Shown piece after piece: positions 47,801 through 60,808 of a stretch of 64,000 nucleotides of DNA. The translations under genes and the position numbers were made by a program. Location of the stretch: assembly GCF_020382885.2 (NCBI RefSeq), contig NC_058506.1, forward strand, positions 19,322,318 through 19,386,317, read 5' to 3'. Source of the DNA: Scatophagus argus (taxonomy: Eukaryota; Chordata; Actinopteri; Scatophagidae). Below the pieces are notes generated by a model that was not told where the DNA came from, searched no databases, and worked only from the letters and a program-made list of their open reading frames with translations. How positions within the stretch are numbered: position 1 is the stretch's first letter; each line of letters begins with the position of its first letter.

Positions 47801-50800
47801 GTTGCAGTAAATCAGGACCGATCCGTGCTCGTGTGAGTGGCGACGACATGCCGATTGTCCTCGAGCAGTTTTTTTGTGTCCAGACTGGTTCAGGTCTGTC
47901 TGTCGCCTCCACTCTCCCTCTCTGTGGAGGAATGACAGGCATGTTCGCGTGGCAGCCACAGCCCTGCGGCGTCGCGACACACCCTCCTCTGGGTCATCAC
48001 ATCGCGTTCGTACTCTCCTTATCATTAATGTCGCGCCCCTCACTGTTCTGCACTGTTCTGCTGTTTGCATTTAATGTGTACCAACAAAACCCTCAAAGCT
48101 GCACCCTTTGATCTTTGAGCTCTGCGGGGGTCATAAACCAAACGGCAGGTTAAACATCGGTTTGCTGCAGCGAGACAGGGTTTGACTTTACAACCTCGCG
48201 TTCTCACATGCCAAAGTTATGACTCATTTGAGTTACGTGCCTCAGTGCTGAGCTCTGATTTAAGCTCTCTGAGATCTGGACCTGTTCTGATCACAGGTGT
48301 GCGATTTGTATTCCTATTAGTGTTAAAGTGTTTTCTGTCATGGTGCTTTCAGTGGCTCATGTGGACATCCCCAGTCACAATATATGACCCATATTTGTTT
48401 TAGTCAGATTTAGCCAAACCGTTCTTTGTATTGAACGTCGGCACTGGACGTTTCGGTAAACCAGGGATTGTGCTCAAACGTTACATTTCTTTATATTTCG
48501 ATTTTTTTTTTTTTTTTTGTAGTGTCCTGGCACAGAAATTACTCGTTTAGGGTCAGGAAAAGTTCATGTTTTGCATTAAAATACCTGGTTTTGTCTCCAA
48601 AAACACAGCTGGAAACTTTCTTCATTCAAATCTACTTTAGTTTTCACAAAATCGGCTGAAAACTTTCCGGGTCGTCTCTTTAAAAACATCCATTTTTGGT
48701 GCAACAAAGATGGCTACAAAGTGTCCCAGCCTTTGAGGTTTGTTGGTTGGTTGAGGTGGCCTCGAGCAGTTGGTGTTCAGCTTGGCAGCCATCTTGCCCA
48801 GGTGTCGCTCCACCACCAGCTACTCCACCTTCAGATAGTAAAGTCAGCCCACATGCATTCAGCATCACAGGACAGCCGAGATGACGTCTCTTCAGGGATG
48901 AAGTTTCTACTGTTTGTCATTGAATTTTGGTCCACGTGTTATGTTTTGTTTGACCCACTGTGGTTTTGGAAGAGTGAACACACAGTTTTTCCATCCTGCG
49001 GTTTGTTCTGAACATCATAAAGGGTTCTCTGCAGGAACCAAATCCCTTACAGCATCTCGGCTCCTGCCCACTCAGCTGTGCGACACAGTTTACAGCTTGT
49101 TAGAGTTCAGTGAAATCAAACTTGTGATCTCTCAGGCCTTTTAGCTTTCTCACAGCCCGTGTTGTTCTTCCCGTCTGTGGCCTGAAAACAATGCTGAAAT
49201 GCAGCCTCTGTGTTTCCTGGTAGCGATGACTTTATTTCTTTAGTCTTTCTCCGATTGGTTCCGCTGCGGGGGTGGTGGCTTCAGGAAGTAGCGAGAAACA
49301 ACAGAGATGGAGAACTTTGGCATCTGAGGTGTTTCTCGTGTTGTTGTCAGTGTGGTGGAGATTATAAAAACCTCATTATTATACAAGCCAATGTATCGTT
49401 ACCACTGACTATTCAGGCTGCAGCATTACTGTCACTGTGAATTAATTATTTTCTCAGTTAACTGATTAATCACTGATTTGATCAAATGTCAGAGAAATTG
49501 TTAAAAATGCTTATCACGGTTTCCTTGAGCCCAAAGTAGTTCTTCTTCTTTTGTCCGACAAACAGAAAAACCCAAAGACTCTTCGTCATCATAAGTGACA
49601 AAGGAAAGCAGCAAATTGTGACATTTAAGAAGCAGGAACCGGCTGACTTTTGACTTTTTGCTATCAATTAATCGACTTATTGTTGACCACATAAACTCCT
49701 TCTACCTGCAAGGCGGTTTGAGGGCCGGTTCAGAGATACCTGATCTCGACCCACTTTCAACAGGCAAAGAACTGGCACTCAGCCGAGCAAACTGATTGGC
49801 TTTGCTGTGTACGCCAGTGACCAACAGGAGATCCAAATAAGAAGAATAAACAGTTTTAGTATGACACGGTCTGTGGAGGAGTCAGACTGTTTCCTTACAC
49901 TCTGAAAAATTCAGATTTGACAAAAACACGACATCGTTCATTTCAGATCATCACCTCGCGCTCCTGCGGCGAGGCGCTGAAAGGCTGCTGTGTGTAAGTG
50001 AGTGAATAATTTACTGTAAAAGCCAGTTTGACACCAGGGGAAGACAAACATTACAGATAACTTGTGTCTGACCAGCAGTGTGAACAAAGAGTGTGACAGG
50101 CAGGTATTTGCATAGAGTGAAAGTGCTGTGTGTGTGCGTGTGTGTGTGACGAGCACTGCTCAGCGTCAGATAACAGGTTATGCAACGACCGACTGACTCG
50201 ACTCTGTTGCTACACGTAGAGGAGAGGAGTGTTTGGTTTACGTCACGTGTAGCTGCAGTGTGGACAGCACGTGGGTGGAGCTCCTGTGACCAACTTATGA
50301 GCGTACACGATGCGGCCAAATGTATGTGGACACTGCTGCACGCGTGTTTTTATGCACTTTAGTTCTCGATGTAGACACCATAATTTGTAAATGCACTAGG
50401 ATGTAGATGATGTCCTTTTAAACTGAACCGGAATGGTAATTTAAGGTATCAACTGCATATAGAGGGGCAGAAGTATGAAGTAGCAGGAAATGGAAATACT
50501 CAATTAAGTACCTCAAAACTGTGCTTAAATACTCAGTTACTTTCCGCCTTTGCTTACTGATAATTAACAGATAAAAAAAACAAGGTTAAACCTCTTTCCT
50601 GCCACAGACACTTTACCTCAAATGTAAATCGCAGCGCAAAAGTAAAAAAATCATTGTAAACACACAACGCTTAAACACCTGTCTGTTCCCTGCTCCTCCA
50701 GGAGGAAGAGGAGGAGGAGGAAGATGAGGGGGAGGAAGTGGAGGTGGAAGAGGTGGAGATCGTCAACATCATACAGCAAAAGCCTTCGCCGGTTGTGGAG

Positions 50801-52115
50801 AAGTTCTCCAGGACGGAGGTGAAGACCGAGCTGAGCGATGTGCCCCAGCCGACCAAGCTGGACACACGTTACTTTGGCGAGCTGCTGGCCGACGTGTACA
50901 GGAAGAACTGCGACATCCACTCCTGCATCTCCGAGCACGTGGCCAAAATCCGTGGAAAGTGAGTGCATGTTCCTGCCAGGCATTCAGCTCAAGTGTCTTC
51001 CCACAGCACGAAATCGTGTGCCGGTCTAAGTTCATGCTTTTACAGACTTCTTTCAGGGTCCAGAGTGAACTTGTCTCGTTTAATTTGACTAAACATAAAT
51101 TGGTTTTCGGAACGAAGGCCGTCTCAGGGTTCATTTTTGATGCCAACACTACAGAGAAACAAACAGTTCAGTGTTCAGTGCAGCACTTTCTGCCACTGAG
51201 AAAAAATATAACAAAGTAGTTTGCTGTTTAATTGGGACAAACAATAAACACGACTGTGAAACTGATCAATAACTCCAGCGATTTTAGTCGTTAAAAACAA
51301 AATGACTCAACACTTGCCAAAAACAGGGCTCTTGTGTTAGACTCCATTGGTTTTAGATGTGTGTATCTAATGAACTGCCAAATGACTCTTCGTCTCATGA
51401 GTCAGAATTTTAAGAGTGCGAACCCGACTCTGAAACTTAAGTTGCTAATCCTCCCAGAAACAGTTTTCACAAATTATCCTATTGGGTGAACCCGAGTGCA
51501 GACAGAAGGACTTTGGGATGATATCATTCTCCGTCTGGTTTTGTTGGTCTGGCCCCTATGTTGCTCAATAAATCCTTAAACAACAGGTGCGGCGTGTCGT
51601 CATGGTGACAGACGCCGGGTTTGGTCGCTTGGATTTGAATCACGAGCAGCAGGCTCCAACAGGTGAAAGGCGAGTTTCGGTTGGTGTCACTCCGTCGTAA
51701 TTCCATCAGTTTATCTCCTCCTTTTACTGCAGATGCTGTAAGTGGCATCACAGAGGTCTGCTGAAAAATTATTTGATTTGGAAATGAATGGGATTTATGA
51801 CAACCTGACAAAAAACAAGAAGTTCAGGCAGTCTCAGTCGTCACATGTGAAAAGGTCTTCTTTTCTTTAATCCTGCAGCGCACTTTCATTGAGATGGAGA
51901 AGTTTAGTTTCCGTTTGCAGTTGCTTGTCATGACATCATGTGAAAGTCCTGCAGGGAGCTGGAGGAGGGAGGGGAAACGGAATAAGATGTGAACTGTAGG
52001 TCACATGGTCTGATGCAGCCAATGAGAGCGAGATACGAGTCAGAGCTGCAGGTAATGATTACTACCAGTCAGGGAATTAAGGAGTCATTTTAAAATGTGT
52101 GTGTGATAGAGAGAT

Positions 52116-52150
<35 letters not shown>

Positions 52151-55100
52151 TTAACCGTAAGATCTTAATCATCCTCCATCTTTCTGTCAGCCACCTGTGA
52201 CAACACGTGTGGCCATTTTACCGATTTAAAGTCAGGCCTGTTGACTGATGAGTCTTAATTGTATTATTGTCATCTAATCCCATAAACAGACCAAACACAA
52301 CAGTGAATTTATCCTGTTATCCAAGGCCTGACATCTTCTTCCTCTGAGCTCCGCGTAGGCCAAATCTATCAAAAGCACATCAGCTCAGTTCCTTCATTAC
52401 CGTTAACACACAGTGTGGTTAATTTTGACTCAGTCACACGTACCACAAATACTCACTCGAGCTCTGAATGCAGATTAATCCGCCCCTGAAAAATAGTCCC
52501 CAACAGACACACTTTTTCCTCTCGTTTTGGGTACTGCTTGTTTATGAAAATGAAACTAAATGTTTGAGACATGTGTTAATGATTTCAGTAGGAACTGAGC
52601 CAACATGCATCACAAACGAAATGCACAAACAATCTCGTGTACAAGAAACTTCAGCATCTCGTTTTCTGACCAGACTTTCGCTTGGAGTCATTCATTCAGA
52701 CTACAGGAAAACACATACGATAAGATGAACTTATCAGCTTGACACGATTCATATGATTGTTGATAAATGATAATATTAATTTCCTGCATTAACTACATTA
52801 CATTTACTGCTCAAAGGCTTAAAGTGACATCAAGTGGACCAACTGCAATCCCAATGACAAGATAAATACAACGTGCTAAACCTAAAATAAATGTTCTTCT
52901 GTTCAGATGTGTGTCCTCAGTTATGAGGTGAAGCCCCTCAGTGTATCTCATCACAATGTAGTGAACACACACACACACACACTGTTTTGTGTCTGGTTAA
53001 AACTCTGTTGACTTGAAGTAAGATGTGAGTCAGTGTGAGACACAATCAGGGTCTTATTCACTCTGCACACACACTTTTCTATTTTTTTCCCCTCTCCCTC
53101 TCTCACACACACACACACCCCTTACTCTCCACGCTGCCATCCTCATTGTTTGTCTTTCCTCTGTGTGTGTGTTACAGGAAACACCAGTTGGATCCCAGCA
53201 ATGACTACAAGGTGAGAAACAAACTCACATGACACACATCTGATAAATAAATCTGATCTGAGTTCAGCAGACACAACTTCCTGTGCGGTGGAAGTCGACT
53301 CACAGCTCAGTCTGAGCTCAGGAAATGAATTCAAAAATCTGAACCATTCGTCTGCCATCAGCGTAAACCAAACATTTGTTGTCATGTCCCTTTTAGAGAC
53401 ACGTTCTCAGAATTAAAATTATCCTGTGTGTGTGTGTGTGTGTGTGTTCAGGTGGAGAGAGAGGAGGTGGAGGCCTTGCTTCCCAAAGGGGCGACTGAAC
53501 TGACCAAACAACAAATCCGCTACCTGCTGCAGGTGAGTTAGAGCCGCAGTTTTTGCTCTTAGTCCACTGAGACGTCACTGAGTGTGACGTGATGTGACTG
53601 CACTGATGCACACTCATGTGTCTCTGATGCTGCGTGTGTTTTAAACATTTAGTTTCGGTCTCTTGCGTCGCTTCGTCTTGAATCCACTGCATGAGCTCCC
53701 TCTGTATTGCACTGTTGCATAGCTGAAAGCCAGTATAACATTAACTTCACACATGGACAAACCAATTACATTGAGTTGTAAAGCTTTTATTAACTGCTCC
53801 TACACATGTGCACATAATTACACATAATTCACACACATATTGTATACGTATGTAAAGCAGTATCCAGAGAGGCAGGGTTTAACATGTGGCTCTGGACCCT
53901 GTGTGTGTGCTTCTCGGTCAGACTCGTCTCACTGCAGACAAGACCATGCGTCTCCTGCTGTCCACCTTCAGCAGTCTGAGAGAGGAGCTCCTCCACATGT
54001 CCGAGGACCTGCGGGTAAGAGCGCCACACCCTCCCACATCAGCTTCACATCTGGATCAGCGTTCAGCTCTGCGTGGACTCACAGCTGACGTATAAGTGCT
54101 GTGGATTTAAAGAAAGACTGTATCCCTATTAGACTGTAAAGAGATGGAGGTGCAAAGTAACACAGCATGGAATTCTCTTAATCTGGTGTTGACATCACAG
54201 TGAAGACATTATTCTGTCCTTGTGGGTGTGATTTCTGTGGGCCACTTTTTAAAGTTCCTGCTCCTTGAAAAACATTTTGACAGCGAGATGTCCTGCGCTC
54301 GTGAACGCACCCGAACAAAAACAACAAAAGACAGGCTGCGTCAGGGCGGCTGGTTACATGAATGAAACATGTGCTCACACATCCAGAACAGTTTGTTCCG
54401 ACGGCCCTCATTAGATGTGAGCGCTTCACAGTTGCAGCACAATTAAACACATTAAGATAATCGCGGTGTTGGAGTTTTATTGTGTTCTGGCATTCCTGCA
54501 CAGAAACAATTAGCATATCAGACATACCAAAGGGGAGCAAATGGAAATCTGTTGTTTTTACTTCGCCTTTTACGATGTTCTCCTTTAATCTAAGCACGAA
54601 ACCAATCGGGAGAACGACATAAACGCAAGAAAAAATACAAATCTTCAGTTTATCCCCACGTGACCAGAGAGAAAAACGGATTCACAACAATAAGAAAGAA
54701 CAAGAAATCAGGAGGAATTCTGTGACTGATCCACTTTCACACATGAGAAATGAAACAAGCCGTCTGTCTGTCCGTGTGTCTGCTCACAGCGTCTGGAGAG
54801 CGAGAAGGAGGCTTTGGAGCGAGACCTGAGTTTCAAAGCAGACCAGGCTCGGCAGTACGACTGCCTGCTGGAGGCCGTCCGGGAAAACAACCGACAGCTG
54901 CAGGTACGGCGCGCCCCGTCAGCGCAGAGCCGCAACCGAAATAGTCCATGGAAAGAAAATTCATTTCAAACTATTTCCTCTGTCGTTTCAGTCATTTTTG
55001 TGAGCAGTCAGACAAGTTGTAAACAGTTTATCAATGTTCTCTGAACCGCTTTGTTCAGAGAGAAATGCTGGTAATAATCCTCATTTAGGTCAGAGTAGAA

Positions 55101-58100
55101 GCAGGAAGTCGGCCTGTAAACTGTGATGGAAGTATCGGACCGACAGGTTGGCTCACCTGGGAGTCTGCATAGAACTTTTTGACTGTTTCTTCCCACGTCA
55201 TGTCATTATTACTGAGAGAAAAGATGGCAAAACTACAAAGAGCCCTGCATTGGTGTATGTGGGTTTCTGACTTCCTGTGCGCCTCGTCCGTCTCCAGCTG
55301 TCTCTGAAGGAGACCATCTCCGCCCAGCGTTCCCTGGAGAGCCAGCTCATGGGCAGCCGAAGCACCGACTCGAGCCGCGAGTTCAAGATCAAAGAGCTGG
55401 AGGGGAGGATGAGAGCGCTGGAGAAGGAGAACGAGATGCTGCGGCAGAAGGTGAAAACAAGCTGCTTTGTTGTCGTCATATTGTCCACGATGCAGAGGTT
55501 CCGTGTACGTGTTGCTAAGGTGACGGGAGGTGATGTTGGGAGGTGATCATTCATGTGACTCAGCTGAGGAGAATAAAATGAGGAGACAGTCAGTGCTAAC
55601 TGTGCAGCAGGGGTGACGCTCTTCTTTCTCCTCTCCTTCCTTCCTTCCTTCCTTCCTTGTCCATCCGTCCTTCAGCTCGTAGGCCAAGGCAGCAGCACCA
55701 CCTTGCAGATCAAGACAGAGGAGCTGTCTCGCCAGTACAAGGACCAGCTCAGCACCATGAGACAGGAGAAAGATCAGGAGATTCAGAGGCTGCAGGTGAG
55801 AATGAAACCACACTGTGTGACTGTCTTGTCCGCCTCAGGATGAATTGTGAATACTTGGGAACTTTTCTGCTAGCGCCACCATCAGGTCAGAAAGCACAAG
55901 AGCACAATTTTGTTGTACTTAATTAGTTCCATTTTCTGCCACTTCATGTACTTCTACTCTACTTTAGCCACCAGTTACTTTGCAGATTTAGTTTAACAAA
56001 ATAGTCAACAAATTAATTATGATGCAGCCTTATATTACAGATTAAAATGTATTGATCCCTGATCAGAAGCAGGCCCAGTAGATAAACTAAGTAGTTATAA
56101 CAGTTTTGCCAGCTTCAACATTGGAGTGATGAACACATTAATGCATCAGTATTTTGATCCAGTAACACACATTATTCTGAATTACGACATTCTGCATAAA
56201 AAGAACACTTTTACTGTTTTAAGTGTATTTTGATAAAAGTATTTTCACTTCTAATAGAGTATTTCTACACTGTGATATTGCTGATTTAACTTAGGATCTG
56301 AGTAAATTTGTGGCGGTAACCCTTTAAACATCAGCACATTAACGTATTAGCATGCAGATTCGTTCGTGCATCTCTTAACACATCACGGTGCCAAAGCGTT
56401 TGGTGGAGGTTTTCCTTCAGACACACTGACCCACTTGTGCCGCAATACAGACAGTTTTGTGTGTGTGTGTTTTGTGTGTGTGAAGACGTTACCGCCCGCA
56501 GTCTTCTTCGTGGTGGCGCCATCCTGGTTTAGGCAGGAAAACACAGCAGCGTAGCTGAAAAATATCAAGTTGGTTTTTGTTAACTGCCTGATGAAGACAA
56601 GATGGCAGAAAATGTGGTGAACTGGAAAACCTGTGAAGTCTTTTCATTTAAATAAGTTATATAACAGGTCTCATAAGAACAGCTTTAATGTGAAATGTCT
56701 TTCATGTCTCTGTCCACTCACTCGTCCCTCATCTGTCTCTGTCCTCCCTGCAGTCCCAGATAGCGACGATTCAGACGCAGGTCAGCAGCACCAACTCGTC
56801 CACAGAGAAGAGTCTCCAGCTGAAAATCTCAGAGCTGCTCGCCATGTTGGAGCAGCGCCAGACGACCATCACCCGACAGGAGGAGGTCTGCAACGAAACA
56901 CACACACACACACACACACTGTTTCTCATGTCATTTCTGAGGCTCAGTGAGCGATTTAGGTTCTCTGTAATTTTGAGTGGATAAAACTGCACACATGGCA
57001 CACAGTCACAGGTGCTTCACTCTGAATGAGCAAAAGGAATGTGTGTGTGTGCGTGTGTTTCCATTACAGAATGCTGTTCTGTTTACAAACACACACACAC
57101 ACACACACATGCACACACTCCAGGGATGGGAGCTGATTTGTTTATTTTAATGATGAGTTTTCACCTTTCAGGTCCAACTGCATTCTGGCCTTTTGTGCTT
57201 TTTTGTGATGCACTAACTCAAGCAAGCAGTCAGTTTTAACCTCAGGAATGTTTATGTAACCTCAGGGAGCTGTCCTGACAAACCTTCGTTACAGTTTCTC
57301 ACACACACTCACACACACGCATAGCAGGTAGTTTTGGTTTAAGATCATTTACAGGTCAATAAAATGATGAAAAATAAATGAAGCAGACTTAGAATAAAGG
57401 ACACTGAAATCAGCTTTCTTAATAATAAGATTGTGTATTTTTCACGCTGTATCTGTCACTGAATTTCTTATCCTGCTGACCTCTGACTTCTTGTGGCCCT
57501 CAGGAGATCAGGAAGCTGATGCAGGAGAGGAACGACAGCTCCAAGAACGTCACCAAGACCATCATCACCAAGAGGTACAACATCACGGCACTTTCAGAGA
57601 TTACACACCAGACTGCAGCTGGGAAACGTGCAGAAACATGTCTGATATTTGCTGGTTTCCCCCAGAAAAGTCACCTTTCAAGTCAGTAGTCCTGACTTCT
57701 GATCTAAACGTGTCCTAGTGCGTCTGCTCGGGACAATGCGATTGGCTACTGCAGACATGGGATGTTTCTGGACATCAGTGATTGCAGAGAAAGGTAGTTG
57801 ATCGAGTCTCATTGTGAGGTCGTTGTGTACCATCGTTTAGGCTGTTGTCTGTCTGATGACTTGACAATGACACTAAACAATCAACGATTTCTCTCCAGAA
57901 TTGGTTTCTGGTGTGTCTGCAAACAGGAACCGACAACTGCTGTGAGAGGCCTTTAAAATGTGATTGGGGGGGGGATGGGTGCATACCGCACGACTCCGAA
58001 GACTTCTGTCAAACACAAATCACCTGAATGTTACAGCACGTTTCACAACACAAACCCTGCATGAAGTAAACGTTGATTGTTGACTTGGTGCATCTTTTCA

Positions 58101-60157
58101 GACTTTATGACTCAGATGACAGTTTTATTGTACTTTTCTGAGTAAAATGAAATCCAGCATTAAACCCTGAGCTTCTTTTGACTGATTGGCTAGCTAAGGT
58201 GGCTCAGTAACGGCCCCCTCATGGCCCCAAAGCTCTGCTGAAAGTAGCTCTTTAGTGAGAAATTGGTGAAGCATACGAATCGTAAGCAGAGAAGTGAATT
58301 ATGCAACTTGAGTGGATACGTCTTAGCAAGATGTTTTCAACATTTAACTTCTGTGACTACACAAAAGAGAAAGCCTTTTAGAGCAGGTGAGTTTTCATAG
58401 TAAACAGATGAAGGCCACTAAAAAGAGCAAAAACAGGAAAATATCAGCCTCCTCATGCTGGAAAAACCAAGTTATTATCTTACCCCACACTGTTAGAAAT
58501 AACAACAAAATATGTCAGCTGAATACATCTCTTTCTCTGTGTGTGTGTGTGTGTGTAGGTACAGGAACCAGTACCCGATCCTCGGCCTGCTGAGCGACGA
58601 CTACCAGGTCACCTCGCCTGTCAAAGAAGCCAAGACCATCGTCATCGAGAGGACTGGAGAGATGATCAAACAGGTAAAACGAGACGAGATCAGAGTTGTA
58701 AAGGAGATGATCAGCAGGACAAAAGCATGCGACTGAACATCCCGCAGGGTGAAATTGTAGGCAACGGTTGAATGGCCAGCAAACATTCAGCAGCGCCGCT
58801 GAGTGAGAGAGAGGTTTGTTTTTACCATATGATCGCGCCTCATTTCCAAAGTGACTGTGTGCGTGGCTCTGGACAAACACAAACTCAGAGAAGAGGGAGG
58901 GAATTAAAATAAAAACAAAAACAAAACCAGGATTCTAAAGGATTTGGACTGGAGAACCAACATGTACGCTTTGTGGTTGAAATCTGAGGTTAAATTTAGG
59001 CTGCCAGTGGGTCGCTAGAGTGTGTGTGTGTGTGTGAACATAAACTGCACACACACTTGCTGCTCTACAGGTTCGACACACTCATGCATGTCTTTGCATG
59101 AAGTTGTAAAATAATCCCACCTGGATAAACAGAATATCAGTTCAATGTAAGTGACAAAGGTAAAAATACTGCAGTAACTTCTGTTTCATTCCTTTGTGCT
59201 GATGCCAAGAAAAACAGCACCACGAAAAGAATCCAAAACTGAAACTTATATAAATATTGATGAACAAAGAAGAGATGAATGTGACATCTGAAAATGCCTC
59301 ATTGACTGGCCTTAGTTTAACATTAAACTACGGAGCAAATTCTGTGCCATCCAAAACTATTTTCTGTGATAACGAACAGCTTTAACAGTGAAAGCTGTTG
59401 GTTGGTGCTAAGTAAGAGCCAACTTGTTTCCATCAATCAGTTATAATCAGGTGAACTGGTGCCACCTTGTGGTGAAAAGGTGCAGGCTGCTGGTGGAAAC
59501 TTGCTTTTAAATAAGCATTTTGTGTCAGATTGTTTAACATTTAGCTTTAATTGCTTTGGATACGTTAAAATCAAATAGTACAGGAGGGGGATACTGTTGT
59601 GTTTATGGACAATAAAGCTCAAGAATGGTTTGACACAAAATTAGTGATAAAACTGCACCGTGTTCTGAATTAGACTCGACATGCCATTTCAGTTGGTATT
59701 TCCCCATTTCTTACGTGTGAGTGGAAAATGTAGTGAGTCCACGAAAGCTTGAAAAGAGACTTCATAAGGTCTTGGAAAAAGACAACAGTGGACCTGATAA
59801 TCAGCCAGACTGATGCAAAGTCTGTGCGTTCGGTGTGATGTGAATGCAGCATTAAACCAAGTTCTCTAAAGCACGAGGAAGACCAAACTGTCACGCAACA
59901 ACGGTGAGTTCTGTAGGTCGACGTCGAACCAGGAACCTTTGTTTTCTCTTTAGTTAACAACATGGAATGACGACTAAGACTTTGACACGTTAAGACCAAG
60001 ATGTTTAAAACTTACTGTCCAAATCGTAAGTTAAACCTGTTGTTTAGTCTAAAATCCTGTCTTTTGCTTAGAATGTAACACCTGTACCTGTGTTTTGTTT
60101 AAACAGGAAATCATTACAACTCCTTAAAGACACACTGCTTCTCTCCGACAGGAATGA
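35858..60157 (+). CDS. pof1b: POF1B actin-binding/junctional coiled-coil protein, thirteen coding exons
   Basis: POF1B localises to epithelial junctions and actin in mammals, and its loss is linked to ovarian failure. Exons: 35858-36166, 39682-39756, 50702-50958, 53178-53211, 53452-53532, 53922-54014, 54790-54903, 55298-55450, 55676-55795, 56754-56885, 57504-57574, 58559-58673, 60152-60157. All phases agree, giving 519 aa against about 589 in human. The N-terminus (MSVHSSQKTMTTYRTVKV, Gln/Val-rich) is divergent. Diagnostic blocks follow: KLDTRYFGELLADVYRKN, LLPKGATELTKQQIRYLLQ, TFSSLREELLHM, ERDLSFKADQ, a coiled coil through exons 7-11, and RYRNQYPILGLLSDDYQ. Exon 3 opens with a Glu-rich run. 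Intron 2 (39757-50701) starts GAG|GCAAGT, a GC donor. The last exon adds only one Glu before the stop. The start was chosen at the first ATG of the conserved-looking MSVHSS reading; the frame is open upstream without another ATG. Confidence 0.93.
36167..39681 (+). other. pof1b intron 1
   Basis: No exon of another gene was seen. The stretch 39111-39310 contains TTATTCATTGGACCGTTTTG and GCAGTCTTCTTCAGGGTGTA, which resembles the tail of a dispersed fish retroelement in inverse orientation. The rest appears unique. Confidence 0.5.
40350..40860 (+). pseudogene. Broken Tc1-like transposase in pof1b intron 2
   Basis: Starts with a TIR-like CACTATACAGACAAAAGTAT. The remains of a DDE transposase C-terminus are split over frames: FQHDCAPVHKAKLHKDMV in one frame, then TWLDEFGVEELDWPTQSPDLN and NPIQHLWDELERR in another. 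These are the second Asp region and the DLNPIEHLW block of Tc1 transposases. At least one frameshift interrupts it, and the upstream part and right TIR are missing. It is a dead relic of the same family as the fragment at 32330-32640, in the opposite orientation. Confidence 0.8.
44646..45399. repeat. 377-bp tandem duplication in pof1b intron 2
   Basis: Copy 1 starts at 44646 and copy 2 at 45023 (AAAGAATATGACACGGATG). The offset is exactly 377 bp, and the common end GATTTGGTCATGAAACTTTA occurs at both ends. Only a handful of substitutions separate them (for example CAGATGATTTTAAGGG against CAGATCATTTTAAAGG). The 65-codon frames inside are identical apart from one residue, but nothing suggests they are translated. 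Confidence 0.9.
45428..45844 (+). other. 138-codon open frame of unknown status in pof1b intron 2
   Basis: An open frame directly after the tandem duplication. It is Cys/His-containing at the N-terminus (SHFFSRHGGCDGCFEEQFVH) and has no recognised domain. No splice context or poly(A) signal supports it. It may be chance or an old repeat. Confidence 0.15.
46594..46925 (+). mobile_element. Dispersed fish repeat, degraded copy
   Basis: Starts GGGCTGCAACTAATGATGAT, includes ATTATTGATTATTTTTCG and ends near CTCAAATCTTCTTGTTTTAA. These are landmarks of a very common AT-rich non-autonomous element in fish, probably hAT-like. Its boundaries are approximate. Confidence 0.55.
47070..47099. repeat. (CA)n microsatellite
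   Basis: About 14 CA units in pof1b intron 2. Confidence 0.85.
49446..49690 (+). mobile_element. Dispersed fish repeat, second copy
   Basis: Contains CAGTTAACTGATTAATCACT, AAATGCTTATCACGGTTTCC, TTGTCCGACAAACAG, AACCCAAAGACTCTTCG and CTATCAATTAATCGACTTAT in the order seen in the repeat family listed at 46594. It is better preserved than that copy. Confidence 0.65.
52119..52147. repeat. (GA)n microsatellite
   Basis: GA tract in pof1b intron 3, preceded by GATAGAGAGATAAA. Confidence 0.85.
58538..58557. repeat. (TG)n tract forming a pof1b acceptor
   Basis: A TG run leads straight into the TAG acceptor of pof1b exon 12 (58559), replacing the usual pyrimidine tract. A similar TG tract precedes exon 5 (53426-53447). 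Confidence 0.75.
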
Positions 60158-60808
60158 ATGAACATCACGAAGACCCGGATGTCCTCCCCCCTCCCTCACC
60201 CCCCCTGCATGCATGTCCCCTCCCCTCCTTCCTCCTCAGGGCTCCCAGGGTTGGTGGTGGTTAAAGTCCCCCTGTCCCTCCCAAATTTGGGATGATTGGT
60301 TTAGATCTCGGGTTTGAACAAATTGGGCTTGTTTGGGATGTTTTTTTGGGGCTTTTTATGTCGATGTGAACAAATAATCAGAGACCAAATCTGCCACTGC
60401 CAATTGGTTGTGTAATGGATTAAGGAGGCACTAATGAAGCGATCATGACAGCAGAGAACTGGGCGAGAAGACGGTTTTGTTTAAAATCGTAACCGAGATG
60501 ACGTCCTATTTTAGTTTTTACGATCAAACAACTCGTCCTCCTTTCTCGCCTTGGAAGCTGTATTCTGCTTACGTAAAGATTGAAAACATCTCAAACAAAC
60601 GTCAGATCACGACTAACCAAGATGAACATCGTCTGTGTCCCAAACTGGCCTGTGATCGGCTGCACTCCGGTAGCTGAAACCAAATGTTGTGTGAGAAATT
60701 CTAAATTAAAGTCTCACACCTTTAACCCCCTCGGTCTGACTCGCACATTAACACTGAAACGTGACGTAGCAATATCTCAATGAAGAATGCATGTTATGGG
60801 CTCTCTGC

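Larger units (their letters stand above)
39757..50701 (+). other. pof1b intron 2, probable GC-AG intron, about 10.9 kb
   Basis: The donor reads GAG|GCAAGT and the acceptor CTGCTCCTCCAG|GAG. It holds a Tc1-like relic, a 377-bp tandem duplication, a 138-codon unassigned open frame, two copies of a short dispersed repeat and several microsatellites. No independent gene was recognised. Confidence 0.6.
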
